This document shows positions 16,318 to 25,071 of a stretch of DNA of 44,672 nucleotides, piece by piece. Within the stretch, counting starts at the first letter, position 1. Each line of letters begins with the position of its first letter. Origin of the DNA: Gammaproteobacteria bacterium (GTDB lineage: Bacteria > Pseudomonadota > Gammaproteobacteria > Arenicellales > Poriferihabitantaceae); NCBI GenBank assembly GCA_009841725.1, contig VYGS01000059.1:1-44672 (forward strand). The letters are read 5' to 3'. The translations under genes and the position numbers were made by a program. Below the pieces are notes generated by a model that saw nothing but the letters and a program-made list of their open reading frames with translations, did no database searches and had not been told where the DNA came from.

Positions 16318-16917
16318 TCAGCCCGACGGCGCGAGACCCGGCTTCCACTTGATGTTGCAACCTATTGAGGGTTTCTGGTCGTCCGGGACCGGAATTCCCT
16401 GAAGGAGACAATCCATGGCGGCCCTGAGATCCCTGCCCGTGGGGTGCTCGCCGGCGGAATCGTAGTTTCCGGATGAAATTCGGCGGGGACGGCTGTCATC
16501 GAACTGTCCCCGGTACACCAGTCTGAGATCGCTGTCGAAGAGATAGATATCTGGAGTGCAGGCGGCGTCATAGGACCGGGCCACTTCCTGCGAATCGTCG
16601 AGAAGATAGGGAAACGGGTAGCCGCGCTCCCGCTTTTCGCGGATCATGTTCTCCATGCCGTCTTCGGGAAACGCCGAGGTGTCGTTGCTGTTGATGGCGA
16701 CAAAGCCGATGCCTTTCGCCATGTATTCCCGGGCGGTGCCGGCGAGGGCGTCGGCGATGTGGATGACATAGGGGCAATGATTGCAGATGAACAGCACCGC
16801 CGTGCCCCTTTCGCCGCGCTGACTGGCCAGATCGACGGTCGCCCCCTCGGTCGAGGGAAGCGAAAAATCGGGAGCCCGGGTCCCGATCGGAAGCATGTTG
16901 GAGGGAGTCAGGGACAT
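16318..16917 (-). CDS. Thioredoxin-like/AhpC-TSA family redoxin
   Basis: The 199-residue product has a thioredoxin fold of the peroxiredoxin-like subgroup: APDFSLPSTEGATVDL near the N-terminus, the FICNHCPYV active site with Cys45 and Cys48, and the downstream FVAINSNDTSAFPEDG and CTPDIYLFD segments. Such proteins are cytoplasmic thiol redox enzymes, either peroxidases or reductases; the two-Cys CxxC motif favours reductase-like activity. The ATG at 16917 is preferred to one 57 bp upstream because the family begins near this point. No signal peptide is visible. It stands alone and diverges from the TIGR04255-like cassette across a 290-bp intergenic stretch. Confidence 0.88.
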   Translation of the reverse strand: MSLTPSNMLPIGTRAPDFSLPSTEGATVDLASQRGERGTAVLFICNHCPYVIHIADALAGTAREYMAKGIGFVAINSNDTSAFPEDGMENMIREKRERGYPFPYLLDDSQEVARSYDAACTPDIYLFDSDLRLVYRGQFDDSRPRRISSGNYDSAGEHPTGRDLRAAMDCLLQGIPVPDDQKPSIGCNIKWKPGLAPSG

Positions 16918-17145
16918 AGCGGTCTCACAATGTCGAATGGCGCAGATTCGCGAGGCCGATTCCGGTGGGATCACGATCTTCGCTGGTTTTCATCGCCGCA
17001 GAGTATACCCCAACCCAGGCGTCGTTGACGCTCCGGGCAGGACCGAAAGAAGGGAATTGGCAAGATAGGGCCTGCTGGCCAAAACGCTTCCCGACCCCGG
17101 AATCGGTCGAAAAAACTTCTGGAACATGGCGGCCACTTCACTCTT

Positions 17146-17178
17146 TGTTTCACATATAATTCCATGTTTCCATATAAT
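17146..17178 (+). promoter_or_regulatory. Cassette promoter with tandem TATAAT repeats
   Basis: TGTTTCACATATAAT (17146-17160) is followed by TGTTTCCATATAAT (17165-17178), a direct repeat differing by one base. The second TATAAT (17173-17178) has TTCACA (17149-17154) at 18 bp, a near-consensus sigma-70 promoter, which would start transcription about 20-25 bp before the first gene at 17208. The duplicated half-sites could also be operators for the cassette's own HTH protein. Confidence 0.6.
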
Positions 17179-17207
17179 CAGCAGGAAACAAGGCAAGAGA
17201 TGACACG

Positions 17208-18020
17208 ATGAACCCACGAGCCCTGAATCCCATGTCAACATCAGAGGTACCCCTGCCCCAGGCGCCTCTGGCACGGGTAATCGCCCAAATACGATTCCCT
17301 TCCATTCTGGCCGTCCACAACCCTGACATGGTCGCGAAATTCCAGGAGAAGCATCGTCATGATTACCCCTTTCTCACTCAGGATCATGTCCATAGCATCG
17401 AACTGGTCGGTGATCAAACACCGAATGTCCACCACGGCATCGTATGGCGCCTCGCGGATCAGGAAAATGCCATTTGGAGGCTGTCTCTGGGGGTGGATTT
17501 CGTTGCCCTTGAAACGTCTTCCTATGACAGTCGAAGCGACTTTCTCAACCGCCTTGATGCCGTTGTTTCCTCCGTTGAGCAGATCTTCAAACCTGTATCG
17601 GCTAGCCGCATCGGGTTGCGCTATATCGACAGGCTAACCGATGGAGCGGTCGATCGAATCGGCGAACTGATCCAGCCAGGCATACTCGGTATAATGAAGC
17701 CTTCTGGAAGCCCCGAGCTCATGCTTGGAGACTCTGTCATTCATCAGATTACGGAGACACAATTTCTGGCTCCAGAAAGTGCCCGGATTCAAGGACGCTG
17801 GGGGCTATTGCCCGCAAACATGACCTACGATCCCGATGCTCTGGAGCCGATCGCCAAGAAGAGCTGGATTTTGGATCTCGACATGTTCAAAATGAAATCC
17901 CATCCCTTTTCCAGCGAAGCGATACTGACAACCACGACCGATTTTGCGGAATGTCTCCATTGGCTCTTTCGCCAAATGGTTACAGAGGAATTCTTGAGAT
18001 TCTACGGAGGATTGCAATGA
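17208..18020 (+). CDS. TIGR04255-like family protein, first gene of a three-gene cassette
   Basis: The 270-residue protein resembles the sporadically distributed TIGR04255 family: an N-terminal PLPQAPLARVIAQIRFPS segment, central QENAIWRLSLGVDFVALETSSYDSR pattern, SASRIGLRYIDRL, and a C-terminal helical end with CLHWLFRQMVTEEF. The assignment is from memory of family landmarks. No enzymatic motif is visible and the function is unknown. An in-frame ATG at 17232 is an alternative start. The stop codon overlaps the start of the next gene (ATGA), a sign of coupled translation. The sequence is AT-richer than neighbouring housekeeping genes, consistent with a mobile accessory cassette. Confidence 0.75.
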   Translation: MNPRALNPMSTSEVPLPQAPLARVIAQIRFPSILAVHNPDMVAKFQEKHRHDYPFLTQDHVHSIELVGDQTPNVHHGIVWRLADQENAIWRLSLGVDFVALETSSYDSRSDFLNRLDAVVSSVEQIFKPVSASRIGLRYIDRLTDGAVDRIGELIQPGILGIMKPSGSPELMLGDSVIHQITETQFLAPESARIQGRWGLLPANMTYDPDALEPIAKKSWILDLDMFKMKSHPFSSEAILTTTTDFAECLHWLFRQMVTEEFLRFYGGLQ

Positions 18021-18688
18021 CCTTGACCTCTCTGAACAGCAGTGCCCAAGACGAGACTTCTGCTTATGGCAGCATGTACCATTCTGGTCATGAAGCCAAA
18101 TCAGCGACTGTGCGGCTTGACACCACCCTGCCGTCTTCGACGACGACCAGCATCTATGAAATCCTCCGATTGATTGAGCGTACTGCCGCCAGCCCAATTG
18201 GACATATTGCGCATGCGAGTACGGAAACCACCGGCGAAGCCATCATGGAAATCCGGCGCCGTTCAGGCTTGACATGGGATGAAATCAGCGCCCTGTTCGA
18301 TGTTTCACGTCGTAGCGTTCATCATTGGGCGAACGGCAAGCCTGTTTCTGCCAGCCATGATCGAATGATCCGCAGAATGCTGGCGGCTATCCGTTACCTT
18401 GATCGAGGTAGCCAATCCGATACCCGTGCAATGCTGTTGGATGTTGATGAGGCAACGGGAACTTCCACCTTCGATCTGTTGGTGAGCGGACGATTCGATG
18501 AGGCAGAGAATCGCATCGAAGGCGTCGGGATTCGCGAATCACGCCGTATACCCCTCTCCCGAACTGATTGGAAGGCCCGCCAACCACAAGAGCCTTTACT
18601 TCTTCTGGAGGCCGAGCAGGATCGATTCGATATTCAGGGCAAGGCGCGTACCGTCACTCCCAAACGAGGGCCCAAGACCGCTGGCTGA
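18017..18688 (+). CDS. Helix-turn-helix protein, second gene of the cassette
   Basis: The 223-residue product contains one clear HTH in its middle: GEAIMEIRRRSGLTWDEIS, then ALFDVSRRSVHHWANGKPVS, followed by a helix RMIRRMLAAIRYLDR. This matches XRE-type DNA binding. The flanking parts are unassigned: a polar N-terminus of about 65 residues and a C-terminus with TFDLLVSGRFDEAENRI and a basic tail. It could repress or activate the cassette promoter, or serve as a DNA-targeting subunit. The start at 18017 has GGAGG at 18006-18010 and overlaps the previous stop; a longer open frame upstream is not needed. The third gene begins 7 bp after this stop. Confidence 0.8.
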   Translation: MTLTSLNSSAQDETSAYGSMYHSGHEAKSATVRLDTTLPSSTTTSIYEILRLIERTAASPIGHIAHASTETTGEAIMEIRRRSGLTWDEISALFDVSRRSVHHWANGKPVSASHDRMIRRMLAAIRYLDRGSQSDTRAMLLDVDEATGTSTFDLLVSGRFDEAENRIEGVGIRESRRIPLSRTDWKARQPQEPLLLLEAEQDRFDIQGKARTVTPKRGPKTAG

Positions 18689-18694
18689 TGCTTC

Positions 18695-19564
18695 ATGTGT
18701 TTGGAAGAAGAGGATGAACAGACGATCAACAAGGCTCTCCAAGAATGGCGTCAGGGAGATGCCTCACTAGACGATGACCTGGAATTCCTTCATCTCGCCG
18801 ACCTGTCCCGCCCGCACAGCAATGCTTCCATCCAGATTGCCGCATCGCTAAAACACAATGGCGAGACCGTTGAGTCCAAACCCACCCCGGTTCTGCAAGA
18901 AGTATGCGGCATAGCGGTGCTCAGCCAAACTTGTGATATCGTCCGCGGCTGTCGTGAACGTCCATTCCTTGAGGTTGCGCCGCTAGTCGAAGTGGATAAA
19001 CAAACGGTGGAAGAAATCCGCCGTCTTAAGCGCCCTGCCTATGCATATGTCCCGGCCGTTGCCCGTGAGCAACTTGTTGCTGATCTTGATCGCACCATGA
19101 CCGTTGAAAAATCCCTGATTTCGGCGTTGAATCGCATTCCGGGTTGCAAGACCGACGATCAGCGACGGGACTTTGCCCTTGCCTTGGCCCGCAAGAGATC
19201 GCGGTTTCCCTTTCCTGACGATTTCGTCACCGCTGCACGGAAATTTCAGCGCAACATGGTCAAAAAACACGATAGCCAAACCGAAGAGGGCGCCCATCTC
19301 CGGGCAATCGAGGAAATCCGTGTCCGAGCAGCGCCGTCCTGGCATGACGAGGAGGTGGAATTAGAATGGTGGCTGATAAAGGAGCACGACCCAGAAGGTG
19401 TACAAGCTGATTGGCAAACATTCATCGACAAATGGTTTGGCTTGTTTGACAAGACCGGCCGATTCGACTTCGGCATGCCTACCGCTTGCCGACTGGAGGA
19501 CATAACGGCCCGCGATTACGTCGAGAGTGACCGCCTGGATCTTGATCGACTGTCTGTTTCCTGA
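18695..19564 (+). CDS. Unknown conserved-looking protein, third gene of the cassette
   Basis: I cannot assign this 289-residue protein to a named family. Its most striking segment is GIAVLSQTCDIVRGCRERPFLEVAPLV around residues 72-98, with an S-Q-T-C-D motif that looks like an active or metal site. The middle is basic (ALARKRSRFPFP and FQRNMVKKHD), and the C-terminal half is acidic with EVELEWWLIKEHD and WQTFIDKWFG. No signal peptide or membrane segments are visible. It is placed 7 bp after the HTH gene with no ribosome binding site, so it probably relies on coupled translation. The tight packing of three such genes under one promoter suggests one functional unit. Confidence 0.65.
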   Translation: MCLEEEDEQTINKALQEWRQGDASLDDDLEFLHLADLSRPHSNASIQIAASLKHNGETVESKPTPVLQEVCGIAVLSQTCDIVRGCRERPFLEVAPLVEVDKQTVEEIRRLKRPAYAYVPAVAREQLVADLDRTMTVEKSLISALNRIPGCKTDDQRRDFALALARKRSRFPFPDDFVTAARKFQRNMVKKHDSQTEEGAHLRAIEEIRVRAAPSWHDEEVELEWWLIKEHDPEGVQADWQTFIDKWFGLFDKTGRFDFGMPTACRLEDITARDYVESDRLDLDRLSVS

Positions 19565-19732
19565 TGGCCTTGATTGTGCAATACTCCAGATACTATGACA
19601 AATGCCTGCATCTGAAACTCATAATCCGAATAGCCTCTTAACCGTCACAGACTAATCCAACCCTCAAAGCCCCGGACCCATCTGAACCCAGACACTGCGA
19701 CCGCAGTGTATCTTGTCGGAAGGATCGTCAAT

Positions 19733-19981
19733 ATGCCAGACACATTCAACTATCCCGCCGAAATAGAACGCGACGAAGACGGTCGCCATGTCGTCACGTT
19801 TCCCGATTTCGGTTGGGGTGTAACCGATGGATTCACTCTGGATGAGGCTTTGACTGAAGCGAGGAATTTGCTTCGGGAACTGATCGCGACCACAATCAGG
19901 GAAGGCGGCGAGTTGCCGAAACCATCATTCTCAAGCAGTCGTCGCCCATTGGTCATTCCTCGGCGCCCATTGCACTTATAG
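19733..19981 (+). pseudogene. Truncated HicB-family antitoxin
   Basis: The first about 63 residues are a clear HicB domain: YPAEIERDEDGRHVVTFPDFGWGVTDGFTLDEALTEARN and LPKPS. HicB normally continues with a linker and a DNA-binding domain (HTH or ribbon-helix-helix), but here the frame runs into a basic stretch, SRRPLVIPRRPLHL, and stops at 82 residues. The next 186 bp show no convincing HTH in any frame. GGAAGG at 19718-19723 supports the ATG at 19733. No HicA toxin gene is visible on either side. It is most likely a decayed remnant of a hicAB pair, though a minimal solitary HicB cannot be excluded. Confidence 0.6.
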
Positions 19982-20124
19982 CGGCATTCCTGCGACACAA
20001 GCCCCCCAGTCAAGGGCAGCCAGACAGCTCATCTGGGAGGGACTGCGACCGAAGCGCCGCGCATCCCGACGATTTCGCTCCGGACGTTCCCGTGCGTGTC
20101 GAATTTTCATCTGAGTTCCTCGAA

Positions 20125-20134
20125 CCCCCCCCCC
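20125..20134. repeat. Ten-base C homopolymer
   Basis: A run of ten C residues lies in the non-coding gap between the truncated HicB gene and the end of the nuclease/helicase gene. It is prone to slippage or to sequencing and assembly error. No gene crosses it. Confidence 0.8.
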
Positions 20135-20167
20135 GATGGACTATCTATGCGCTGTCGGCAACCCTCT

Positions 20168-23100
20168 CTATGCGCCGGCATCCGGAAGCGCGCATAGCGC
20201 GTTCACCAGACGCATCTGCTCGATTGTGGTGCAGTGCGTGTGCAAAAGCCGCGGCGATGCGAAAACCAGGCTCAGCCCCTTTCCCCTGCTGACCGCCACA
20301 TTCAGCCGTTCCCGGGACAGCAGGAAGTCCAATCCCCGGGACGTCTCCTCGCAGGACGAGGCGGTCATCGAGACCAGCACGACCGGCGCCTCCTGCCCCT
20401 GGAACTTGTCGACCGTGCCGACACGGATACCGGACAGGGTGTCGGACAACGCGTTGACCTGCGCGTTGTAGGGGGCGACCACCACGATATCGCTCTTGCC
20501 GATCGGACGGCTCCTTCCGTCGCGGTCCGTCCACGCGCCCCCGAGCAGTTTTTCGATCGTACCGCGAACCGCTTCGACCTCTTCCGGGCAGATCTGCGCG
20601 CGGCCCTCGTGAGCGACCGGCACGCGCCAGGCTCCGTGGCAGGGCAGGCCGTCGGCCTCCACGGACTGGACGGCGGTCGAGGGGTGGCTCTTCAGCCGGC
20701 CTTCGTAGAACTGGGACGAGACATAGGCGCACAGCTCGGGATGCATTCTCCAGGTTTCCGGCAAGAAGATGCCGCGGTCCGGCTCGACATTGCGGCCCTC
20801 GCCCAGAATCCAGTCGAGACAGGAGAGATTGGCCGGAGAGGGATGCGCCCCCTGCAGGACCTGCGGAAGCTGCCGGGGATCGCCGATCAGGACAAGGTTG
20901 TCCGCCGCGTTCGACATCGCGACCAGATTGGCCAGCGAAACCTGTCCCGCCTCGTCGACGAACAGATAGTCGAACCCGTCTTCCAGGTCATCGCGCGAAA
21001 ACAGCCATGCCGTGCCTCCGACAACGTGGGCGTCACGGATGGCCGCAGCACGGTTGCCGGTCACGCAGTCGATCGCCGAGAGGACCTTTTCGGGAAGATT
21101 CGCGCCACTTGGAACCTTGTGGGCGAGGCGCACTTCGTCGGCGGACAGGCCGCAGTCCCCCGCCCGAAGGGCCTCGGCGCATCCCATCAGCACATTGCGT
21201 ATGGCCTCGTGACTGTTCGAGGACACCGCGATCCGCTTGCCGTCCCGAACCAGCGCGAGGATCGCCCGCGCCGTGACATGGGTCTTGCCGGTCCCGGGAG
21301 GTCCCTGGACAGGCAGGACCGACCGGTCCATCGCCCGCACGGCCCGGATCGTGCCGTCGAGCGCGTCGCCGCCCTCCTCCAGAGGCAGCGGAGACGGACC
21401 GCGGAACCGGGGAGGGTTCCGCGAGAGAAGGTCTTCGGCGGCCCGGTTGGACCCAGAGCCGCATTGGTCCTCGATCACTTTGCGGATGGCTGCGGGAATC
21501 GGATCCGGGCGCAGCGCAAAACCGGGAAGAAGGTCCAGGGTGTCGGGGAGACGGACATCCCGAGCGAACCCGATCTTCAGGGAGGCCCGCCTGCCGCCTC
21601 GGTCGAGCCCGGAGATTTGAACGGTCGTGAATCCGCCCTCCCTGGCGAAGAGCGCGTCGCTCCCCTTTCTCAGTTTCGTTTCCTGAGGCGGAAAGACGTA
21701 GTCGCGCCCGATCGACTGTTTCACCGGATACGGGCCTCCGGCCGCAACCAGTCCGGCCAGGCAGTCCATGTCGTCGGCCAGATCCTCGAAGTCCTTCGCG
21801 GCGGCGTCGAACACGGCCCAGGCCTGGGGCTTGCTCTCGCGCCAGTGGAACACCCCCAGGTCGTACAGCATCTGCCGGCGCTCCGGGGACAGGCCAGAGG
21901 CCTCGAGAAGATCGGCCAGTTCGCTGTTTTCGATCTGCTGCGCCTTCGATTTCTCCGTCTCGCCCTCGCCGATCTCGCGCCACGGGCCCTCGGGGCGAAT
22001 CCCGACCAGCCAGTTGCGCAGCCGCTCGAGGGAGATGCAGTCGATGCGGTTGTAATCCTCGATCTCCGGGAGAATGCCGGCATCGCCGGACTCCCTCCAC
22101 TTCTCGTACGCCACGATCGAGCCGCCGGCCGTCACCACCTCCCCCTCGCGGTCCATGTCGTAAAACGCCTCCATGTCCTTCAGGGAGTAGGAGGGCTCGG
22201 ATGCGAGAAGTCCTCCTCGAACCACTGCGTACAGGTCCACGAACCGCCGCTCCCGCAGCCAGCGGTCGAGTTGCGCCTCCCCCGTCCCGTGCCGCGTGGC
22301 GAGCCTTCTCAGCGCAGTGATCTCGTAGGGCGCGTAATGGTAGACGTGCGCGCCGGGATGTTCCCTGAAGTGCGCTTCGAACAGGTCGACGAGACCGGCC
22401 AGGGCCCGCTTCTCCTGCGCACAGTCGTGCGCCCACAGGGCGGTGAATTCCCGCCCGTCCCAAACGCCCTGAAGGTATTCGAGGCCCTCGGATCCGGCTT
22501 CGGCATAGAAGGGGTCGCCCTCGATGTCGTAGAAGAGGTCCCCGGGGTCCGGGCGCGGCAGCAGGTCGAAACCCTTGCCGGGAACCGGGGTGCGCAGCTC
22601 CCAGGCGGGATCGCCCGTCTTTCGGGCCGTCTGCAGCCGCGCCTGGGCCCGCAGCTTTTCGGCTGTCGAGCCAGCCAGCCCGGGGACGCGCCCCCGGTGC
22701 CCGGCCAGGGCACCCAGAGTCCCGATCCCGGCGGCCTCGAGCCTGGCGACCTGGCTTCGGGTAATGCCCGCGGCGAGATAGAGGCTGTCCGACTCCCGCC
22801 ATTCATCGGCGCACCGCACCCGCCAGCTGCAGAGATCGCAAAACGAGCAGGGAACGGGCCGGGTATCGGCCGGGTCTTGCACAAAATGCTCGAGGCGCTC
22901 GCGCAACAGGCGCGCGCAGTCGGCGTATTCGGAAAGCCGGAAACTGGCCCGCTCTCCCGTGCCGAGCAGCACATGGGCCCGCTCGGGCGCGCGGCCCTGA
23001 AGATCCGCAAGCAACTCCGAGTAGAGCAGCAGCTGGAGCATATGGCTCGGAGCCGGCTTCCGCTTGAGCTTGGTGTCCACGATCTCGTAGGAGAACGCGC

Positions 23101-23476
23101 CCAGATCGGAGGGGACCGGCACGCGCTCGATGAAGTCCGCGTACCCGCCCCACATTCCGCCGGCGAGCGCACCCTGAAAGACGATGTCGGGCCCGGCGCC
23201 AAGCGCGTCCCGCGTGGCGCTCACCGACTCCGCAAAGGGCACGCTGTCCGTTTCGATCCGGACCACCCGCCGGCCTTCGTCCTCGAGACGGCGAAGATAG
23301 TCGGCCTCATGCCGGTCGCCATGCCTTTGCAGCAAGGCGGCTTCCTCGCTGTCGCCGGCGGGAACCAGCGCCTCGCCCTGAAGGCGGGCCAGATCCAGCC
23401 GGACCGAATGCGGGCATGCCGCGAAGCGCATGAGATCGGTTGCCGACAACCGGATCCCTTCCTGATCCCGTCTCAT
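20168..23476 (-). CDS. TM0106-type RecB-like nuclease fused to a superfamily 1 helicase
   Basis: From the ATG at 23476 the product is 1,102 residues. The N-terminal part has a PD-(D/E)XK nuclease pattern with DTKLKRKP near residue 135 and a Cys cluster (CSFCDLCSWRVRC) near residue 212, as in iron-sulfur RecB-like nucleases. The middle (about 310-500) resembles an RNase H-like 3'-5' exonuclease domain: FYDIEGDPF, YHYAPYEITALRRL, and YNRIDCISLERL. The C-terminal part is an SF1 helicase: Walker A GPPGTGKTH near 725, DEAGQ near 842, GDPRQLPQ, VDKFQGQE near 1023 and ERLNVAVSRGK. Such three-part proteins are probably DNA repair or defence nucleases; the role is not established. An ATG 60 bp upstream is an alternative start. 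It lies downstream of metK-ahcY on the same strand. Confidence 0.88.
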   Translation of the reverse strand: MRRDQEGIRLSATDLMRFAACPHSVRLDLARLQGEALVPAGDSEEAALLQRHGDRHEADYLRRLEDEGRRVVRIETDSVPFAESVSATRDALGAGPDIVFQGALAGGMWGGYADFIERVPVPSDLGAFSYEIVDTKLKRKPAPSHMLQLLLYSELLADLQGRAPERAHVLLGTGERASFRLSEYADCARLLRERLEHFVQDPADTRPVPCSFCDLCSWRVRCADEWRESDSLYLAAGITRSQVARLEAAGIGTLGALAGHRGRVPGLAGSTAEKLRAQARLQTARKTGDPAWELRTPVPGKGFDLLPRPDPGDLFYDIEGDPFYAEAGSEGLEYLQGVWDGREFTALWAHDCAQEKRALAGLVDLFEAHFREHPGAHVYHYAPYEITALRRLATRHGTGEAQLDRWLRERRFVDLYAVVRGGLLASEPSYSLKDMEAFYDMDREGEVVTAGGSIVAYEKWRESGDAGILPEIEDYNRIDCISLERLRNWLVGIRPEGPWREIGEGETEKSKAQQIENSELADLLEASGLSPERRQMLYDLGVFHWRESKPQAWAVFDAAAKDFEDLADDMDCLAGLVAAGGPYPVKQSIGRDYVFPPQETKLRKGSDALFAREGGFTTVQISGLDRGGRRASLKIGFARDVRLPDTLDLLPGFALRPDPIPAAIRKVIEDQCGSGSNRAAEDLLSRNPPRFRGPSPLPLEEGGDALDGTIRAVRAMDRSVLPVQGPPGTGKTHVTARAILALVRDGKRIAVSSNSHEAIRNVLMGCAEALRAGDCGLSADEVRLAHKVPSGANLPEKVLSAIDCVTGNRAAAIRDAHVVGGTAWLFSRDDLEDGFDYLFVDEAGQVSLANLVAMSNAADNLVLIGDPRQLPQVLQGAHPSPANLSCLDWILGEGRNVEPDRGIFLPETWRMHPELCAYVSSQFYEGRLKSHPSTAVQSVEADGLPCHGAWRVPVAHEGRAQICPEEVEAVRGTIEKLLGGAWTDRDGRSRPIGKSDIVVVAPYNAQVNALSDTLSGIRVGTVDKFQGQEAPVVLVSMTASSCEETSRGLDFLLSRERLNVAVSRGKGLSLVFASPRLLHTHCTTIEQMRLVNALCALPDAGA

Positions 23477-23606
23477 CGAACCGTTTCCGTATGACTCTCC
23501 CTTCCGCCCACAGGCGGGCCATTGCGGCCCGGCCATTCGTGCGTCGCGGCGGGACGAGCGGGAGGAATCGTCATTCGGAATCCTCCGCGCTCGCGCATCT
23601 AGCCAG

Positions 23607-23619
23607 CCCCGTCTCGGGG
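23607..23619 (-). terminator. Short hairpin past the ahcY stop codon
   Basis: CCCCG and CGGGG pair around TCT just beyond the ahcY stop on the minus strand. No T-run follows, so it is only a weak terminator candidate. If it does not terminate, the nuclease/helicase gene would be co-transcribed with metK-ahcY. Confidence 0.25.
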
Positions 23620-23626
23620 ACCGGCC

Positions 23627-25045
23627 TCAGTACCGGTAGTGTTCCGGCTTGTAGGGCCCGTCGACCGGAACGTTGATGTAGTCCGCCTGCTTCCCGGACA
23701 GCACGGTCAGCCGGGCGCCGATCTTGTCGAGATGCAACCGCGCCACCTCCTCGTCGAGCCGCTTCGGCAGCACATGCACACTGTTGCCGTACCCCTCGCC
23801 GCTGTTCCACAGCTCGATCTGCGCCAGCACCTGGTTGGTGAAGCTGTTCGACATGACGAAGCTCGGGTGGCCTGTCGCGCAGCCGAGGTTGACGAGCCGG
23901 CCCTCGGCAAGCAGCGTGATGCGGTTTCCGTTCGGCAGCAGAATCTGGTCGACCTGGGGCTTGACGTTGATCCACTCGTACCGTTTCATGGACGCGATGT
24001 CGATCTCGTTGTCGAAATGGCCGATGTTGCACACGATCGACTCGTTCTTCATCCGCAGCATGTGATCGTGGGTGATCACCTGGAAGTTCCCGGTCGCGGT
24101 CACGAAGATGTCGCCCACCGCGCAGGCCTCGTCCATGTCGACCACGCGGTAGCCCTCCATCGCCGCCTGCAGGGCGCAGATCGGATCGATCTCGGTCACC
24201 CAGACGGTCGCGCCGAGGCCGCGCAGGGACTGCGCGCAGCCCTTGCCGACGTCTCCGTATCCGAGCACCACCGCGATCTTGCCCGCGACCATCACGTCGG
24301 TCGCGCGCTTGATGCCGTCCACCAGCGATTCCCGGCAGCCGTACAGGTTGTCGAACTTGGACTTGGTGACCGAGTCGTTGACGTTGATCGCGGGGAACGG
24401 AAGCTCCCCCTCCTCCGCCATCTTGTACAGCCGGTTGACCCCGGTCGTGGTCTCCTCGGTGACCCCCTTCACGCCGGCCAGCCGGCGGCTGTACCAGGAG
24501 GGATCCCGCTCGAGCTGCCAGCGGATCGAGGCGAACAGCGCCTCCTCCTCTTCGCTGCCCGGATTGTCGAGCACCGACGGATCGGTTTCGGCCCGGCTTC
24601 CCAGGATCAGCAGCAGGGTCGCGTCGCCGCCGTCGTCGAGAATCATGTTCGGTCCGCCTCCGTCGGGCCACTCCATGATGCGGTTCGTGAACGACCAGTA
24701 TTCCTCAAGCGTCTCGCCCTTGAACGCGAACACCGCGATGCCCTGGTCCGCGACCGCGGCCGCGGCGTGGTCCTGGGTCGAGAAGATGTTGCAGGACGCC
24801 CAGCGGACTTCGGCGCCGAGCGAGACCAGCGTCTCGATCAGCACCGCCGTCTGGATGGTCATGTGCAGGGAGCCGGCGATCCGCGCGCCCTTGAGCGGCT
24901 GGGCCTCCAGGTACTTCTCCCGGACGGAGGCCAGTCCGGGCATTTCTGATCTGGCAATCCGGATTTCCTTTCTGCCCCATTCCGCAAGGCCGAGATCGGC
25001 GACGTGGTAATCCGGGACAATCTGTTCTGCAGGTTGAGTCGACAT
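23627..25045 (-). CDS. ahcY: S-adenosylhomocysteine hydrolase
   Basis: The 472-residue product is a full-length AhcY, which reversibly splits S-adenosylhomocysteine into adenosine and homocysteine. Visible landmarks are [16 protein letters not shown] and the cofactor-adjacent [14 protein letters not shown] near the N-terminus, [21 protein letters not shown] with the conserved Lys, the NAD-binding [15 protein letters not shown], and the C-terminal end YKPEHYRY, typical of the family. The enzyme is a cytoplasmic tetramer with bound NAD. It lies 26 bp downstream of metK on the same strand, so the two steps that make SAM and remove SAH are probably co-expressed. No SAH riboswitch-like sequence fits in the short gap. 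Confidence 0.97.
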   Translation of the reverse strand: MSTQPAEQIVPDYHVADLGLAEWGRKEIRIARSEMPGLASVREKYLEAQPLKGARIAGSLHMTIQTAVLIETLVSLGAEVRWASCNIFSTQDHAAAAVADQGIAVFAFKGETLEEYWSFTNRIMEWPDGGGPNMILDDGGDATLLLILGSRAETDPSVLDNPGSEEEEALFASIRWQLERDPSWYSRRLAGVKGVTEETTTGVNRLYKMAEEGELPFPAINVNDSVTKSKFDNLYGCRESLVDGIKRATDVMVAGKIAVVLGYGDVGKGCAQSLRGLGATVWVTEIDPICALQAAMEGYRVVDMDEACAVGDIFVTATGNFQVITHDHMLRMKNESIVCNIGHFDNEIDIASMKRYEWINVKPQVDQILLPNGNRITLLAEGRLVNLGCATGHPSFVMSNSFTNQVLAQIELWNSGEGYGNSVHVLPKRLDEEVARLHLDKIGARLTVLSGKQADYINVPVDGPYKPEHYRY

Positions 25046-25071
25046 CGTGATTCAGGTGGTCAGGTATGATT

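Noticed and set aside
20234-23494. Very long open frame on the plus strand opposite the nuclease/helicase
   Set aside because: The minus-strand frame has clear nuclease and helicase motifs throughout; the plus-strand product is Arg/Pro/Gly-rich low-complexity, the usual shadow of a GC-rich gene.
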